Assembly (NCBI GenBank): GCA_002359465.1
Contig: DENA01000022.1
Coordinates: forward strand, 33,905-46,074
Direction: 5' to 3'
Length of the DNA: 12,170 nt
Source of the DNA: Ruminococcaceae bacterium UBA2656
GTDB taxonomy: Bacteria > Bacillota > Clostridia > Oscillospirales > Acutalibacteraceae
Below the pieces are notes generated by a model, which worked only from the letters and a program-made list of their open reading frames with translations, did not search any database and was not told the origin of the DNA. Shown one piece after another: positions 6,388-12,170 of this stretch. The translations under genes and the position numbers were made by a program. The first letter of the stretch is position 1; each line of letters opens with the position of its first letter.

Positions 6388-7344
6388 ATGAATCGTGAGA
6401 TAGAAGAAAGCTGTAACAATATTTGGACCCAATGTATGGGATTGTCAGCGCACGAAAACGCATTGATCGTTACAGATGACGAAAAGAAAGATCTGGGGGA
6501 TGCACTCTATAGAAGTGCAAAAGCGCTGGGTGCGAATGTGACGCTCATTCAGATGCCGGTGGCAAAAGTGAGCGGGGAAGAGCCTCCTGCTTCGGTATCC
6601 GCCGCGATGATGCATGCAGATGTCATTATTTGCCCTACCGAGCAATCAATCACCCATACTGCGGCAAGAATTCAGGCGGTTAAAAATGGCGCCAGAATTG
6701 CCACCATGCCGGGAATAACAGAAAAAATGTTTCGGGAAGGGCCCATCTGTGCAGATTACAGCATTGTGGAAAAGGTTACGGACCAGTATGCAGAATTGTT
6801 GACGCAGGCTGCATCATGCCGGGTTATAACGGAAAGGAATCATGAAATTATTCTGAATCTTTCCGGGCGCAAAGGGATAGCAAGTACGGGTGTTTACCGA
6901 AACTCCGGACAGGCCGGAAATCTGCCGTCGGGAGAAGCCTATATTGCCCCCTTGGAAGACGGAGCGAATGGTGAGTTCTGCGTAAACGGCAGCATTGTCG
7001 GTGTAGGCATTCTGCAAAGCCCAATTATTTTAAAACTTAAGCAAGGCAGACTGATTGAAATTTCAGGTGACCAGTCAGGTGAGGTAGCTCGTGCAATCCC
7101 TGATAATACTCTTTCTCGTACTATCGGCGAATTGGGAATAGGTACAAACACTCAGGCACATTTGACTGGAATCATATTGGAAGATGAAAAAATCAGCGGT
7201 TCGATTCATCTGGCCTTTGGTACGAATGTCTCATTCGGAGGCACTGTAAAAGCATCTTCACACATTGACTGTGTGACTCTTAATCCAACTGTTTATTTTG
7301 ATGATGTACTGGTAATACAGGACGGAAAATTTTTACTGAGTTAA
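6388..7344 (+). CDS. short M29/NicX-like metalloenzyme (aminopeptidase T family)
   Basis: 318 residues resembling the COG2309 group, which includes M29 aminopeptidases and the ring-cleaving dioxygenase NicX. Candidate metal ligands in family order are SGEAYIAP (Glu183), IGELGIG (Glu248), SIHLAFG (His274) and SHIDCV (His292, Asp294). The N-terminal part (NALIVTDDEKKDLGDALYRSAKALGANV) is the usual alpha/beta lobe. It is shorter than typical M29 peptidases of about 400 residues, and the tyrosine expected shortly after the HLA-G motif is not obvious (GTNVSFGG here), so peptidase activity is uncertain. The gene starts one base after the DUF1177 stop with GAGGG upstream, implying coupled synthesis of the two proteins. 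Hydrolysis or opening of a small nitrogen-containing substrate is an inference only. Confidence 0.78.
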   Translation: MNREIEESCNNIWTQCMGLSAHENALIVTDDEKKDLGDALYRSAKALGANVTLIQMPVAKVSGEEPPASVSAAMMHADVIICPTEQSITHTAARIQAVKNGARIATMPGITEKMFREGPICADYSIVEKVTDQYAELLTQAASCRVITERNHEIILNLSGRKGIASTGVYRNSGQAGNLPSGEAYIAPLEDGANGEFCVNGSIVGVGILQSPIILKLKQGRLIEISGDQSGEVARAIPDNTLSRTIGELGIGTNTQAHLTGIILEDEKISGSIHLAFGTNVSFGGTVKASSHIDCVTLNPTVYFDDVLVIQDGKFLLS

Positions 7345-7356
7345 TGTTTTAGCGAA

Positions 7357-7523
7357 AGTAAGTTTCCCGGTAGCCTTGCAGAGAGTCTTTTGCTGCTGAG
7401 AGATAGACAAAAGTCATCTGAAAATCGCTCCGCGGCAGCGCATTCAGGCGATTATCGCTTAGGCCGAGACAGGGCTGCCGTTATAACAGACGAGTGTACC
7501 AGATGATTTTCAGCACACTTTTT
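7357..7523 (+). ncRNA. degenerate T-box-like leader with no downstream gene
   Basis: Elements appear in T-box order. CAGAGAG (7379-7385) and GCTGCTGAGAG (7392-7402) resemble the distal stem I module, flanked by GTCT/AGAC. GAAAATCGCTCC (7420-7431) resembles the conserved 3' side of stem I. CGGCAGC (7433-7439) pairs perfectly with GCTGCCG (7474-7480), followed by TTAT as in stem III/CCGTTA. GAGTGTACCAG (7492-7502) resembles the T-box GAGTGGTACCGCG but lacks a G in the tRNA-binding bulge and the GCG end. A weak hairpin AGTGT/ACACT with a T-run ends it. No gene follows on this strand, so it looks like a decayed or orphan leader. An unrelated structured RNA in the 3' region of the preceding operon is the alternative. 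Confidence 0.45.
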
Positions 7524-7547
7524 CGTAATATATCAGCATACATTTGT

Positions 7548-7601
7548 CAAGAGCTTTAGACGTAGCAGCTTTCGCCATCTACGTCTAAGCTCTTGTTTTT
7601 T
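7548..7601 (+). terminator. strong intrinsic terminator
   Basis: Segments 7548-7565 and 7579-7595 form a 17-pair stem with a single bulged T and a 13-base loop, followed by six Ts. It would end transcription of the DUF1177 operon and of the T-box-like RNA. Read on the minus strand there is no T-run, so it is unidirectional. Confidence 0.93.
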
Positions 7602-7801
7602 ACTTTTACATAAGAAAAGTTTTTATATTTTGTACGGGGGTCCCCGCCTTATAAAGAATTGACATGAGATGTGCCCCAATGTGGCCCTGGAGCAGCTCCC
7701 TGCGAGGATAATTCCGTTTCCGACTGTTTTGCTCCCCGCATTTCGTTTTTTACCTTTTCCGAAAGTATCCATGCAGGCTTCATTTTCTCTCTTTGCTTTT
7801 T
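7602..7801. other. gene-poor stretch downstream of the truncated IPT/TIG gene
   Basis: No credible gene with a ribosome binding site was found. A 61-codon minus-strand frame (7623-7808) overlaps the end of the IPT/TIG gene and may be the residue of whatever recombined there. A short near-palindrome CGGGGGTCCCCG near 7634-7646 is the only other structure. Confidence 0.4.
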
Positions 7802-8437
7802 TCAGCATATTGGAATCAATAAGTCCGCTGTGGCTTTTGCAGAATCCGGAGCTGCTGCAATGGCTGTTATGGACAAGGTGTCGTTGTCGGCATCCTGCGC
7901 AATATCAGAAGCAGTAAATCTTGCCGTACCGGTGCCGATTATCAATTGAGTAGGAACGGTGCTCTTCGCTGTCGGCGCAGCGTTATAGGTAAACTGATCG
8001 GCACTGCTTGTTGCACTCGTACCGCCCGCAGTAGTCACCGTAACGTCTACCGTGCCGGAACCGGCCGGCGAGGTCGCGGTAATCTGAGTATCCGAATCCA
8101 CCGTAACGCTGGTGGCGCTGTCGGTTCCGAATTTAACAGCACTCGCGCCTGTGAATCCGGTTCCGGTGATTGTAACGGTGGTTCCGGCAGAACCGCTCGC
8201 CGGGGAAATGGATGTGACCGTCGGCATGGAGGCATCCGGCCCGGATGACAGGATCGTCCCATTTGCACCAACCGCTACAAAAGTCGAATTTCCGTAGCAT
8301 ATGCCGTTTAGGTTGCTAATCACAGGAGATACCCTGCTCGTCCAGATTTCACCGGCAGCCGCGTTTGCTGAAATCGGAAGCATGGTCAGCACCATGCACA
8401 CTGAAAGCAAACTACTTAAAATCGTTTTTTTTATCAT
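7802..8437 (-). CDS. secreted IPT/TIG-domain protein, probably C-terminally truncated
   Basis: 211 residues. A signal peptide (MIKKTILSSLLSVCMVLTML... ending SANA-A near residue 27) directs export. Next comes a short repeat-like unit (LNGICYGNSTFVAVGANGTILSS), then one IPT/TIG immunoglobulin-like domain of about 80 residues starting PTVTSISPASGSAGTTVTI and ending with DQFTY. The third part (TARFTASDIAQDADNDTLSI) looks like the start of a further Ig/cadherin-like repeat, but it stops after only about 50 residues with the unrelated tail LLIPIC. Such surface proteins are usually far longer, so this copy is probably truncated by rearrangement near 7820. AGGAGG lies eight bases before the ATG, overlapping the stop of the 73-residue gene upstream, so it is the last gene of a coupled cassette. 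Confidence 0.75.
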   Translation of the reverse strand: MIKKTILSSLLSVCMVLTMLPISANAAAGEIWTSRVSPVISNLNGICYGNSTFVAVGANGTILSSGPDASMPTVTSISPASGSAGTTVTITGTGFTGASAVKFGTDSATSVTVDSDTQITATSPAGSGTVDVTVTTAGGTSATSSADQFTYNAAPTAKSTVPTQLIIGTGTARFTASDIAQDADNDTLSITAIAAAPDSAKATADLLIPIC

Positions 8438-8448
8438 GTTTTATCCTC

Positions 8449-8670
8449 CTATTTTAATATTTTTTTCGGCCAGTAGCACACACCCACATCCAGTGAGCGG
8501 GGCTTGTCCAGATGAAAGTCGGAACATCGGCAGTACCAACACTGCCGTACCCCATCCGGAGCATCGGCTCTCGGCTCAAAAGAAGGACAAACCTGCAGTG
8601 GCCACACATTACCCTCGGCATTGGGGGCAGAGAGGGGCGCGTCCTCCTGCCTGCGCCGGCGGTTTTCCAT
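8449..8670 (-). CDS. small cysteine-rich protein, 73 residues, unknown
   Basis: Not recognised. The N-terminus is basic (MENRRRRQED) and low-complexity; the C-terminal half contains CWYCRC (Cys44, Cys47, Cys49) and later LDVGVCYWPKK (Cys65), a CxxC...C pattern that could bind zinc or form disulfides. No signal peptide. Support for it being real: AAGGAG lies nine bases before the ATG, the stop TAG is embedded in the AGGAGG of the next gene, and the gap to the 38-residue gene upstream is 14 bases with that gene's stop merged into this gene's ribosome binding site. A second frame over the same stretch (8454-8678) lacks such support and was set aside. Confidence 0.6.
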   Translation of the reverse strand: MENRRRRQEDAPLSAPNAEGNVWPLQVCPSFEPRADAPDGVRQCWYCRCSDFHLDKPRSLDVGVCYWPKKILK

Positions 8671-8684
8671 AATATCACGCTCCT

Positions 8685-8801
8685 TCAGGCGGGAATACAG
8701 AAATATTTTTCCGTTAAGCTGTAATCTATTTGGCCGATGACCGCCGAAAGCAGGCAGAGTTGCTCCGCTGTGGCGATCAGGTCATCGCAAGGCCACCTCA
8801 T
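8685..8801 (-). CDS. tiny ORF, 38 residues, unknown
   Basis: Reads MRWPCDDLIATAEQLCLLSA, then an amphipathic continuation and the end EKYFCIPA before TGA. Not recognised. It starts 13 bases after the phosphoesterase stop and lacks its own ribosome binding site, so it would depend on read-through or re-initiation. Its stop TGA shares its A with the AAGGAG of the 73-residue gene, the same stop/ribosome-site overlap seen at the next junction. It may be an intact small protein or the tail of a longer, decayed gene. Confidence 0.4.
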   Translation of the reverse strand: MRWPCDDLIATAEQLCLLSAVIGQIDYSLTEKYFCIPA

Positions 8802-8813
8802 GATAGGCGTTGA

Positions 8814-10142
8814 TCAGTCCGCTTTTTTGCTGACGCTGGCGCCAATATCAATAACAGAGCCGTTCTCCGTATACTTGTACAGCGCAGCCGTATCCTTTTT
8901 GCCGGTGGTGATGACCGCAAAGGTTCTGGTGGCATCCAGATAGTCTGTGTTATTGTCAATCCAGGTTCCGCCGTTCAGGTAATATTTCCCGTTGCCCATG
9001 TCCCGATACGCGGGCACATGGGTATGACCGAACACGGCCACGTCCACGCTTTCGTTCGGGTTTTCCAGATACTGCGCCTTTGCTTGACTGAAATAGTATT
9101 CCCAATCCGTGGTTCCGGCTACCGCCTTGATAAAGCTGTTCGGGACCTTGACGTTATTGACCTTTTGGCGCTCGCTCCATGTGCGCTGAATATTTTTGAA
9201 CAGCACCGGCGCGGAAATCGTTCCGTCCTTCTGCTGAGCCGGGTAGAAATCAAGATAAGTATACGCATTGTCAAATCCGGCGATGTGCATATCGAATATC
9301 TTCTTATCAAGGGCCTCTTTGGGCGTCATCCGCGTAGAGATGTTTTTGAGAAGCGAGTAATAAATATAAGCGCCATACTGATCCGTATTGGTCTTATTCG
9401 GCACGTTAGTTACCACCGGCAGATTCTTTTCTACCTTCGGACGACCCTCCAGCACCCATGTCGCGGCATAGCGGGCGTAAAAATAGCCCGCCGGCAGGAT
9501 GGTGTTTTTATTGCCGCACAGCTCCGCGTTGGTGACCGTATCCGGAGCGGAAAACACATCGTAGCGGTGACCGTGTTCGATTGCGATCTCTTTTCGGTCG
9601 CCGGTGTAATAAGTGCCGAGCCCTTCGGCATCCCTGGCCTGAACAATTTTAGGGATCGCTTCCTGCAAAACGCCGGCCTTCAGCGTCATGTCATGATTCC
9701 CGGGCACGTAAACCAGCTTTATTCCTTTGTCGATCACGTCGTTCAACTCGTCGATCACGGCCTGATTTTTGGCAATCACATCCTTATAAAACTGTCTTTC
9801 ATCCGTGTAGCTGGGATAATAGACCGGCAGAAACCATTCGTCCAGAAAATCACCGTCGATCACCAACTCCCGCACATCTGTTGTACTTTGCAGGCGCCGC
9901 AAAAACTCAATGAGCCGCGGACGGTTTTTCAGCGTTTCGGTATAGCTGTCATCGATGCCGAGATGGATGTCGCTCATAACGACGATCTTGTCTCTTGTGT
10001 CGCCGACATTCCACAAAGCTGTGACGCCCTTCGGCGCGGAAGTCTCCGGTGCGCCGGTTTTCGATGAGCATCCGGTGGTGAGCAGTGTAAGAGAAATTAC
10101 CATGCTGGACGCCAGCAATAAAGAGAGAATTCTTGTTTTCAT
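8814..10142 (-). CDS. lipoprotein calcineurin-like metallophosphoesterase
   Basis: 442 residues, exported and lipid-anchored: MKTRILSLLLASS signal with lipobox LTTGC (Cys25). The metallophosphoesterase motifs are complete and in order: SDIHLG (Asp58, His60), DGDFLDEW (Asp98), PGNHD (Asn149, His150), EHGHRYD (His190, His192) and FGHTHVPAY (His373, His375). The fold is that of dinuclear-metal phosphatases such as LpxH-like hydrolases, but a Gram-positive lipoprotein would face the outside and act on an extracellular phosphoester or phosphonucleotide; the substrate is unknown. I chose the ATG at 10142 because GGAGG lies eight bases upstream; the ATG six bases earlier is too close and the frame further up encodes no signal peptide. 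Direct repeats resembling LytTR sites lie upstream. Confidence 0.9.
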   Translation of the reverse strand: MKTRILSLLLASSMVISLTLLTTGCSSKTGAPETSAPKGVTALWNVGDTRDKIVVMSDIHLGIDDSYTETLKNRPRLIEFLRRLQSTTDVRELVIDGDFLDEWFLPVYYPSYTDERQFYKDVIAKNQAVIDELNDVIDKGIKLVYVPGNHDMTLKAGVLQEAIPKIVQARDAEGLGTYYTGDRKEIAIEHGHRYDVFSAPDTVTNAELCGNKNTILPAGYFYARYAATWVLEGRPKVEKNLPVVTNVPNKTNTDQYGAYIYYSLLKNISTRMTPKEALDKKIFDMHIAGFDNAYTYLDFYPAQQKDGTISAPVLFKNIQRTWSERQKVNNVKVPNSFIKAVAGTTDWEYYFSQAKAQYLENPNESVDVAVFGHTHVPAYRDMGNGKYYLNGGTWIDNNTDYLDATRTFAVITTGKKDTAALYKYTENGSVIDIGASVSKKAD

Positions 10143-10171
10143 GTTCATTTCCTCCAATAATTCAATATTGT

Positions 10172-10185
10172 CGACCGGATGGTCG
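10172..10185 (-). other. small GC hairpin in the phosphoesterase leader
   Basis: CGACC and GGTCG form a perfect five-pair stem around a four-base loop, about 30 bases before the phosphoesterase start. No function is claimed. Confidence 0.3.
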
Positions 10186-10232
10186 GCGCGGAGCAACTTA
10201 ATTTCCAATTTCCTTCTAAAAAATACCATACG

Positions 10233-10274
10233 AAAAAGAAAAAATGAGCCTTTACACTTAAAAGACTCATTTTT
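10233..10274 (-). terminator. intrinsic terminator after the sensor kinase gene
   Basis: On the minus strand, 10261-10274 pairs with 10240-10253 over 14 positions, including one U-G pair, around a seven-base loop, then comes TC and five Ts. On the plus strand the U-G becomes a C-A mismatch, so the minus strand is favoured. It would stop the two-component operon before the phosphoesterase, implying a separate promoter for the latter. Confidence 0.7.
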
Positions 10275-10304
10275 ACACTTAAAAACTCATATTCACTTAA
10301 AATT
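10251..10304 (-). repeat. direct repeats, candidate LytTR-regulator binding sites
   Basis: The 13-base TTTACACTTAAAA occurs at 10251-10263 and again at 10272-10284, both followed by (G)ACTCAT, and a shorter copy TTCACTTAAAATT lies at 10292-10304. The cores are 21 and 18 bases apart. LytTR-domain regulators typically bind paired direct repeats about two helical turns apart, and one is encoded nearby. The two perfect copies also form part of the terminator hairpin, so overlap of function is possible. A weak -35-like TTGTCA lies at 10311-10316 on the minus strand. Confidence 0.5.
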
Positions 10305-10333
10305 CGTTATTGACAACTGGATATTATCTGTTC

Positions 10334-11620
10334 TCACACCAACAGACGAACCCCAAAAATACCATTTTCGATGGAATAGATTAGCTCGCCGTCATATTTC
10401 TTTGTAAAGGCGATAACGCTCCTGCTGCCGATGCCGTGACCCTCTTCATGGGTGACAGGACAGCCGCTTTCATCGAGGGCAGTATCCTCTGCACAGGGAT
10501 TTTCCATTTCCAAAAGCAGTCGTCCCACATTGCGGCAGATAAAATTGAGATATAATGGTCTGCTGCCCGATTGTTTCAAGCAAGCAGCAATGGCGTTTTC
10601 CAAAAGATTTGAAACCACCATGGAAAGCTCCAGGGAATCCACCTGAAGGTCGCTTGGAATATCCAGTTCAATCACTGTGGGAATCCCTGACTGCTCTGCA
10701 AGCTTTGCATAATGACAGACAGCGGCATTGACAACAGGGTTTTCACAGTAGACCTTGCTAATCTTGGGTGCAGTCTGATTTAGTTTTTTCAGAAGGGCGA
10801 CAGCCTCATGATTTTCCCCTTTTTCTAAAAGCTCTAAAAGCATATTGTTGAAATGACGGCGGTCATGGGCGGCAAGGCTGTTCTGAGCCGACACCTCCTC
10901 CATAAGTTTCAGCCGTTCTGACATATTGCCGGCGGCTAATTGCAGATATTCCCGCTCCGCCTGCATTTTTTGATTCTCCTCTTTCACCTGATACTCTTGC
11001 TGAAGATTTTTGAGAGAGAGGAAAATAGAGCCGTAGGCCGCAAGTCCGATAAAAATCACTAAAAGCAGTGGAACAGCCTTTTCGGTCAGGGTGACAACAA
11101 TGTCATCCGAGGACAGAACATAATAATTAAATGTAATGTAAATGCCCAGCGCCACGGCGAAATACGCCGTCCAATGCTTCACTGCCTGCCAATATAGCGG
11201 ACGCACATAGCGCGACAAGACCAACAGAAATACGCCGAACAGGATCACGCGCAGCAGCGAGTTTGCGTAGGCGGGAAATGGCAGTTTCCTTGAGCCGATA
11301 AAGCTGAGGATAATGACGATGTCGCTGATGTTCTGGACGGTGAGATAGGAGAACAGCCACTGCATAAAAGTGTCTTTGAACAGCGGCCGCACAGCGAAAC
11401 ACAGCACCGCAAACAGAACAATATCAAGTTTTGAAAGCAAGGTCAAGTTCCCGCTGAGATAACAGAAGATCGCTGTGCCTAAATCAGCGGCAAGAATGCC
11501 AAGCATGGCGAGCAGCGTAACCTTTTTGGAATATTTCGGCTGCAAAAGCGTCATCAGCAGCAGGACATTGGCGGTGGTGGAGACCGCCGCCCGCAATAAG
11601 TCGGGAAGGAGCTGGATCAT
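10334..11620 (-). CDS. AgrC/ComD-like sensor histidine kinase (HPK10, GHKL ATPase)
   Basis: 428 residues. The first 200 residues hold about six hydrophobic membrane segments and form the sensor; a short coiled-coil-like linker (LQQEYQVKEENQKMQAERE) follows. The phosphoacceptor site is AAHDRRHFNN (His252), as in the HPK10/AgrC group. The N-box VVSNLLENAIAAC (Asn342) and a G-box EEGHGIGS (394-398) make an ATP-binding GHKL domain complete. Members of this group usually sense peptide pheromones, but no AgrB/AgrD-type precursor or processing gene is visible here, so the signal is unknown. Its ATG overlaps the response regulator stop (ATGA) and AAGGAGG lies seven bases upstream, so the pair is translationally coupled. 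Confidence 0.92.
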   Translation of the reverse strand: MIQLLPDLLRAAVSTTANVLLLMTLLQPKYSKKVTLLAMLGILAADLGTAIFCYLSGNLTLLSKLDIVLFAVLCFAVRPLFKDTFMQWLFSYLTVQNISDIVIILSFIGSRKLPFPAYANSLLRVILFGVFLLVLSRYVRPLYWQAVKHWTAYFAVALGIYITFNYYVLSSDDIVVTLTEKAVPLLLVIFIGLAAYGSIFLSLKNLQQEYQVKEENQKMQAEREYLQLAAGNMSERLKLMEEVSAQNSLAAHDRRHFNNMLLELLEKGENHEAVALLKKLNQTAPKISKVYCENPVVNAAVCHYAKLAEQSGIPTVIELDIPSDLQVDSLELSMVVSNLLENAIAACLKQSGSRPLYLNFICRNVGRLLLEMENPCAEDTALDESGCPVTHEEGHGIGSRSVIAFTKKYDGELIYSIENGIFGVRLLV

Positions 11621-12170
11621 TGCTGCCCCTCCTTTGCCATCAGGTAGTCCATATATGTATCACGCACCGCAGGGTATTGCTTTGCCGCAATGGGAACAAC
11701 TTTTCCGCCGTGAAGGGTAAAGCTATCCTTTGCAAAGCGTTCTACCCGCCGTATATTAATGAGGTACGAGGTGTGACATTGTAAAAAACGAGCATCCTTT
11801 AAAACGGGCATACTATATTCCGCAAAGCTTTCCCGAATGGTACGGCTGATTACCTCCTCGCCATTTGTCAAGGTAAAGATGACAGCATGACTGCGGTATT
11901 CGCAGCAAAGAATATCTGATAGCTTTAATACCCGAAGACCATCAGTGGTTTTAATCGTAACCGTCTGCTCTTCGGACAAGTCTGTTTTCGAGATGGCAAA
12001 AGTGAGTGTGTCGAACAGCTGCTGTTTACCGATCGGCTTAATCAAATAGTTAATGGGGCTTGCGGCATATGCCTGTAAAGCAAATTGAGGCTCGGTGGTG
12101 GCATAAATAATTTGCGCCTCACGGTCAAGGCGGCGAATTTCTTTGCCAAGCTCAATGCCGCTGACCATGG
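11617..12170 (-). CDS. LytTR-family response regulator, C-terminal part
   Basis: Partial at the right window edge. The visible 183 residues start inside the receiver domain: MVSGIELGKEIRR follows the position of the phosphoacceptor Asp, which lies beyond the edge, and the conserved Thr (IIYATTE) and Lys (YLIKPI) are present. From about residue 68 on comes a LytTR DNA-binding domain with the typical ILCCEYRSHAVIF and FLQCHTSYLINIRRVERF segments. Such regulators (AgrA, VirR, ComE) bind direct repeats and activate nearby genes. The first ATG visible at 12168 is internal to the receiver domain, so it is not the start. The gene is transcribed ahead of the sensor kinase with a four-base overlap. 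Confidence 0.93.
   Translation of the reverse strand, partial: MVSGIELGKEIRRLDREAQIIYATTEPQFALQAYAASPINYLIKPIGKQQLFDTLTFAISKTDLSEEQTVTIKTTDGLRVLKLSDILCCEYRSHAVIFTLTNGEEVISRTIRESFAEYSMPVLKDARFLQCHTSYLINIRRVERFAKDSFTLHGGKVVPIAAKQYPAVRDTYMDYLMAKEGQQ

Noticed and set aside
7392..7404. CTGAGAGA as a thiamine pyrophosphate riboswitch core
   Set aside because: The other conserved TPP segments (ACC...GAACCTGA and the GCGTAGGGA end) are missing, and the surrounding elements fit a T-box leader better.
7623..7808. 61-codon minus-strand frame after the IPT/TIG gene
   Set aside because: No ribosome binding site, overlaps the end of the upstream gene and I recognise no domain. It may be a decayed fragment but cannot be supported as a gene.
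8454..8678. Alternative 74-codon frame over the 73-residue small gene
   Set aside because: Its start lacks a well-spaced Shine-Dalgarno sequence and its stop does not fit the coupling pattern, whereas the other frame does both.
9018..10067. Long plus-strand open frame of 349 codons opposite the phosphoesterase
   Set aside because: It is antisense to a protein with all metallophosphoesterase motifs, has no recognisable domain and no ribosome binding site; it is a by-product of GC-rich codon use.
10251..10304. Short CRISPR-like repeats
   Set aside because: Only two perfect 13-base copies and a partial third, with spacers under 10 bases; neither repeat length nor spacer length fits a CRISPR array.

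Overview
The window looks like a chromosomal segment from a low-to-mid-GC Firmicute, most likely an anaerobic member of Clostridia. The evidence is strong AGGAGG-type ribosome binding sites, sigma-A promoter boxes, lipoprotein signal peptides, intrinsic terminators with T-runs, a T-box-like RNA and an AgrC/AgrA-type LytTR two-component system. No species can be named from the sequence alone.

Region 1 (1-4982, minus strand) is one tightly packed catabolic operon. It reads, in transcription order: TIM-barrel sugar isomerase/epimerase, lipoprotein solute-binding protein, two ABC permeases (MalF- then MalG-like), nitrilase-superfamily C-N hydrolase, and the start of a Gfo/Idh/MocA-type NAD(P)-dependent oxidoreductase that runs off the left edge. 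There is no ATPase gene, so the importer probably borrows a shared one. A strong hairpin followed by a T-run lies between the binding-protein gene and the first permease gene, and probably sets the excess of binding protein over permease.

Region 2 (4983-5417) is an AT-rich divergent control region. It holds two good tandem sigma-A promoters facing right, several inverted-repeat half-sites that could be operators, and a leader that can fold its own Shine-Dalgarno sequence into a hairpin. Region 3 (5418-7344, plus strand) encodes a DUF1177-family protein and, one base later, a short M29/NicX-like metalloenzyme. The divergent pair plus the transport/hydrolase operon make a plausible undescribed uptake-and-degradation locus for a nitrogen-containing, perhaps sugar-like or amide-bearing, compound. 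The substrate is unknown.

Region 4 (7345-7801) has no convincing gene. It contains a structured stretch that strongly resembles a degenerate T-box leader with no gene to control, then a very strong plus-strand terminator. Region 5 (7802-10142, minus strand, visibly GC-richer) encodes a lipoprotein calcineurin-like phosphoesterase, two tiny proteins whose stop codons abut or overlap the next gene's Shine-Dalgarno sequence, and a secreted IPT/TIG-domain protein that seems to have lost its C-terminus.

Region 6 (10143-12170, minus strand) encodes an AgrC-like sensor kinase and the C-terminal part of its LytTR response regulator, which overlap by four bases. An intrinsic terminator and a set of direct repeats spaced like LytTR-binding sites separate this pair from the phosphoesterase. 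The phosphoesterase group is therefore a candidate target of the two-component system.
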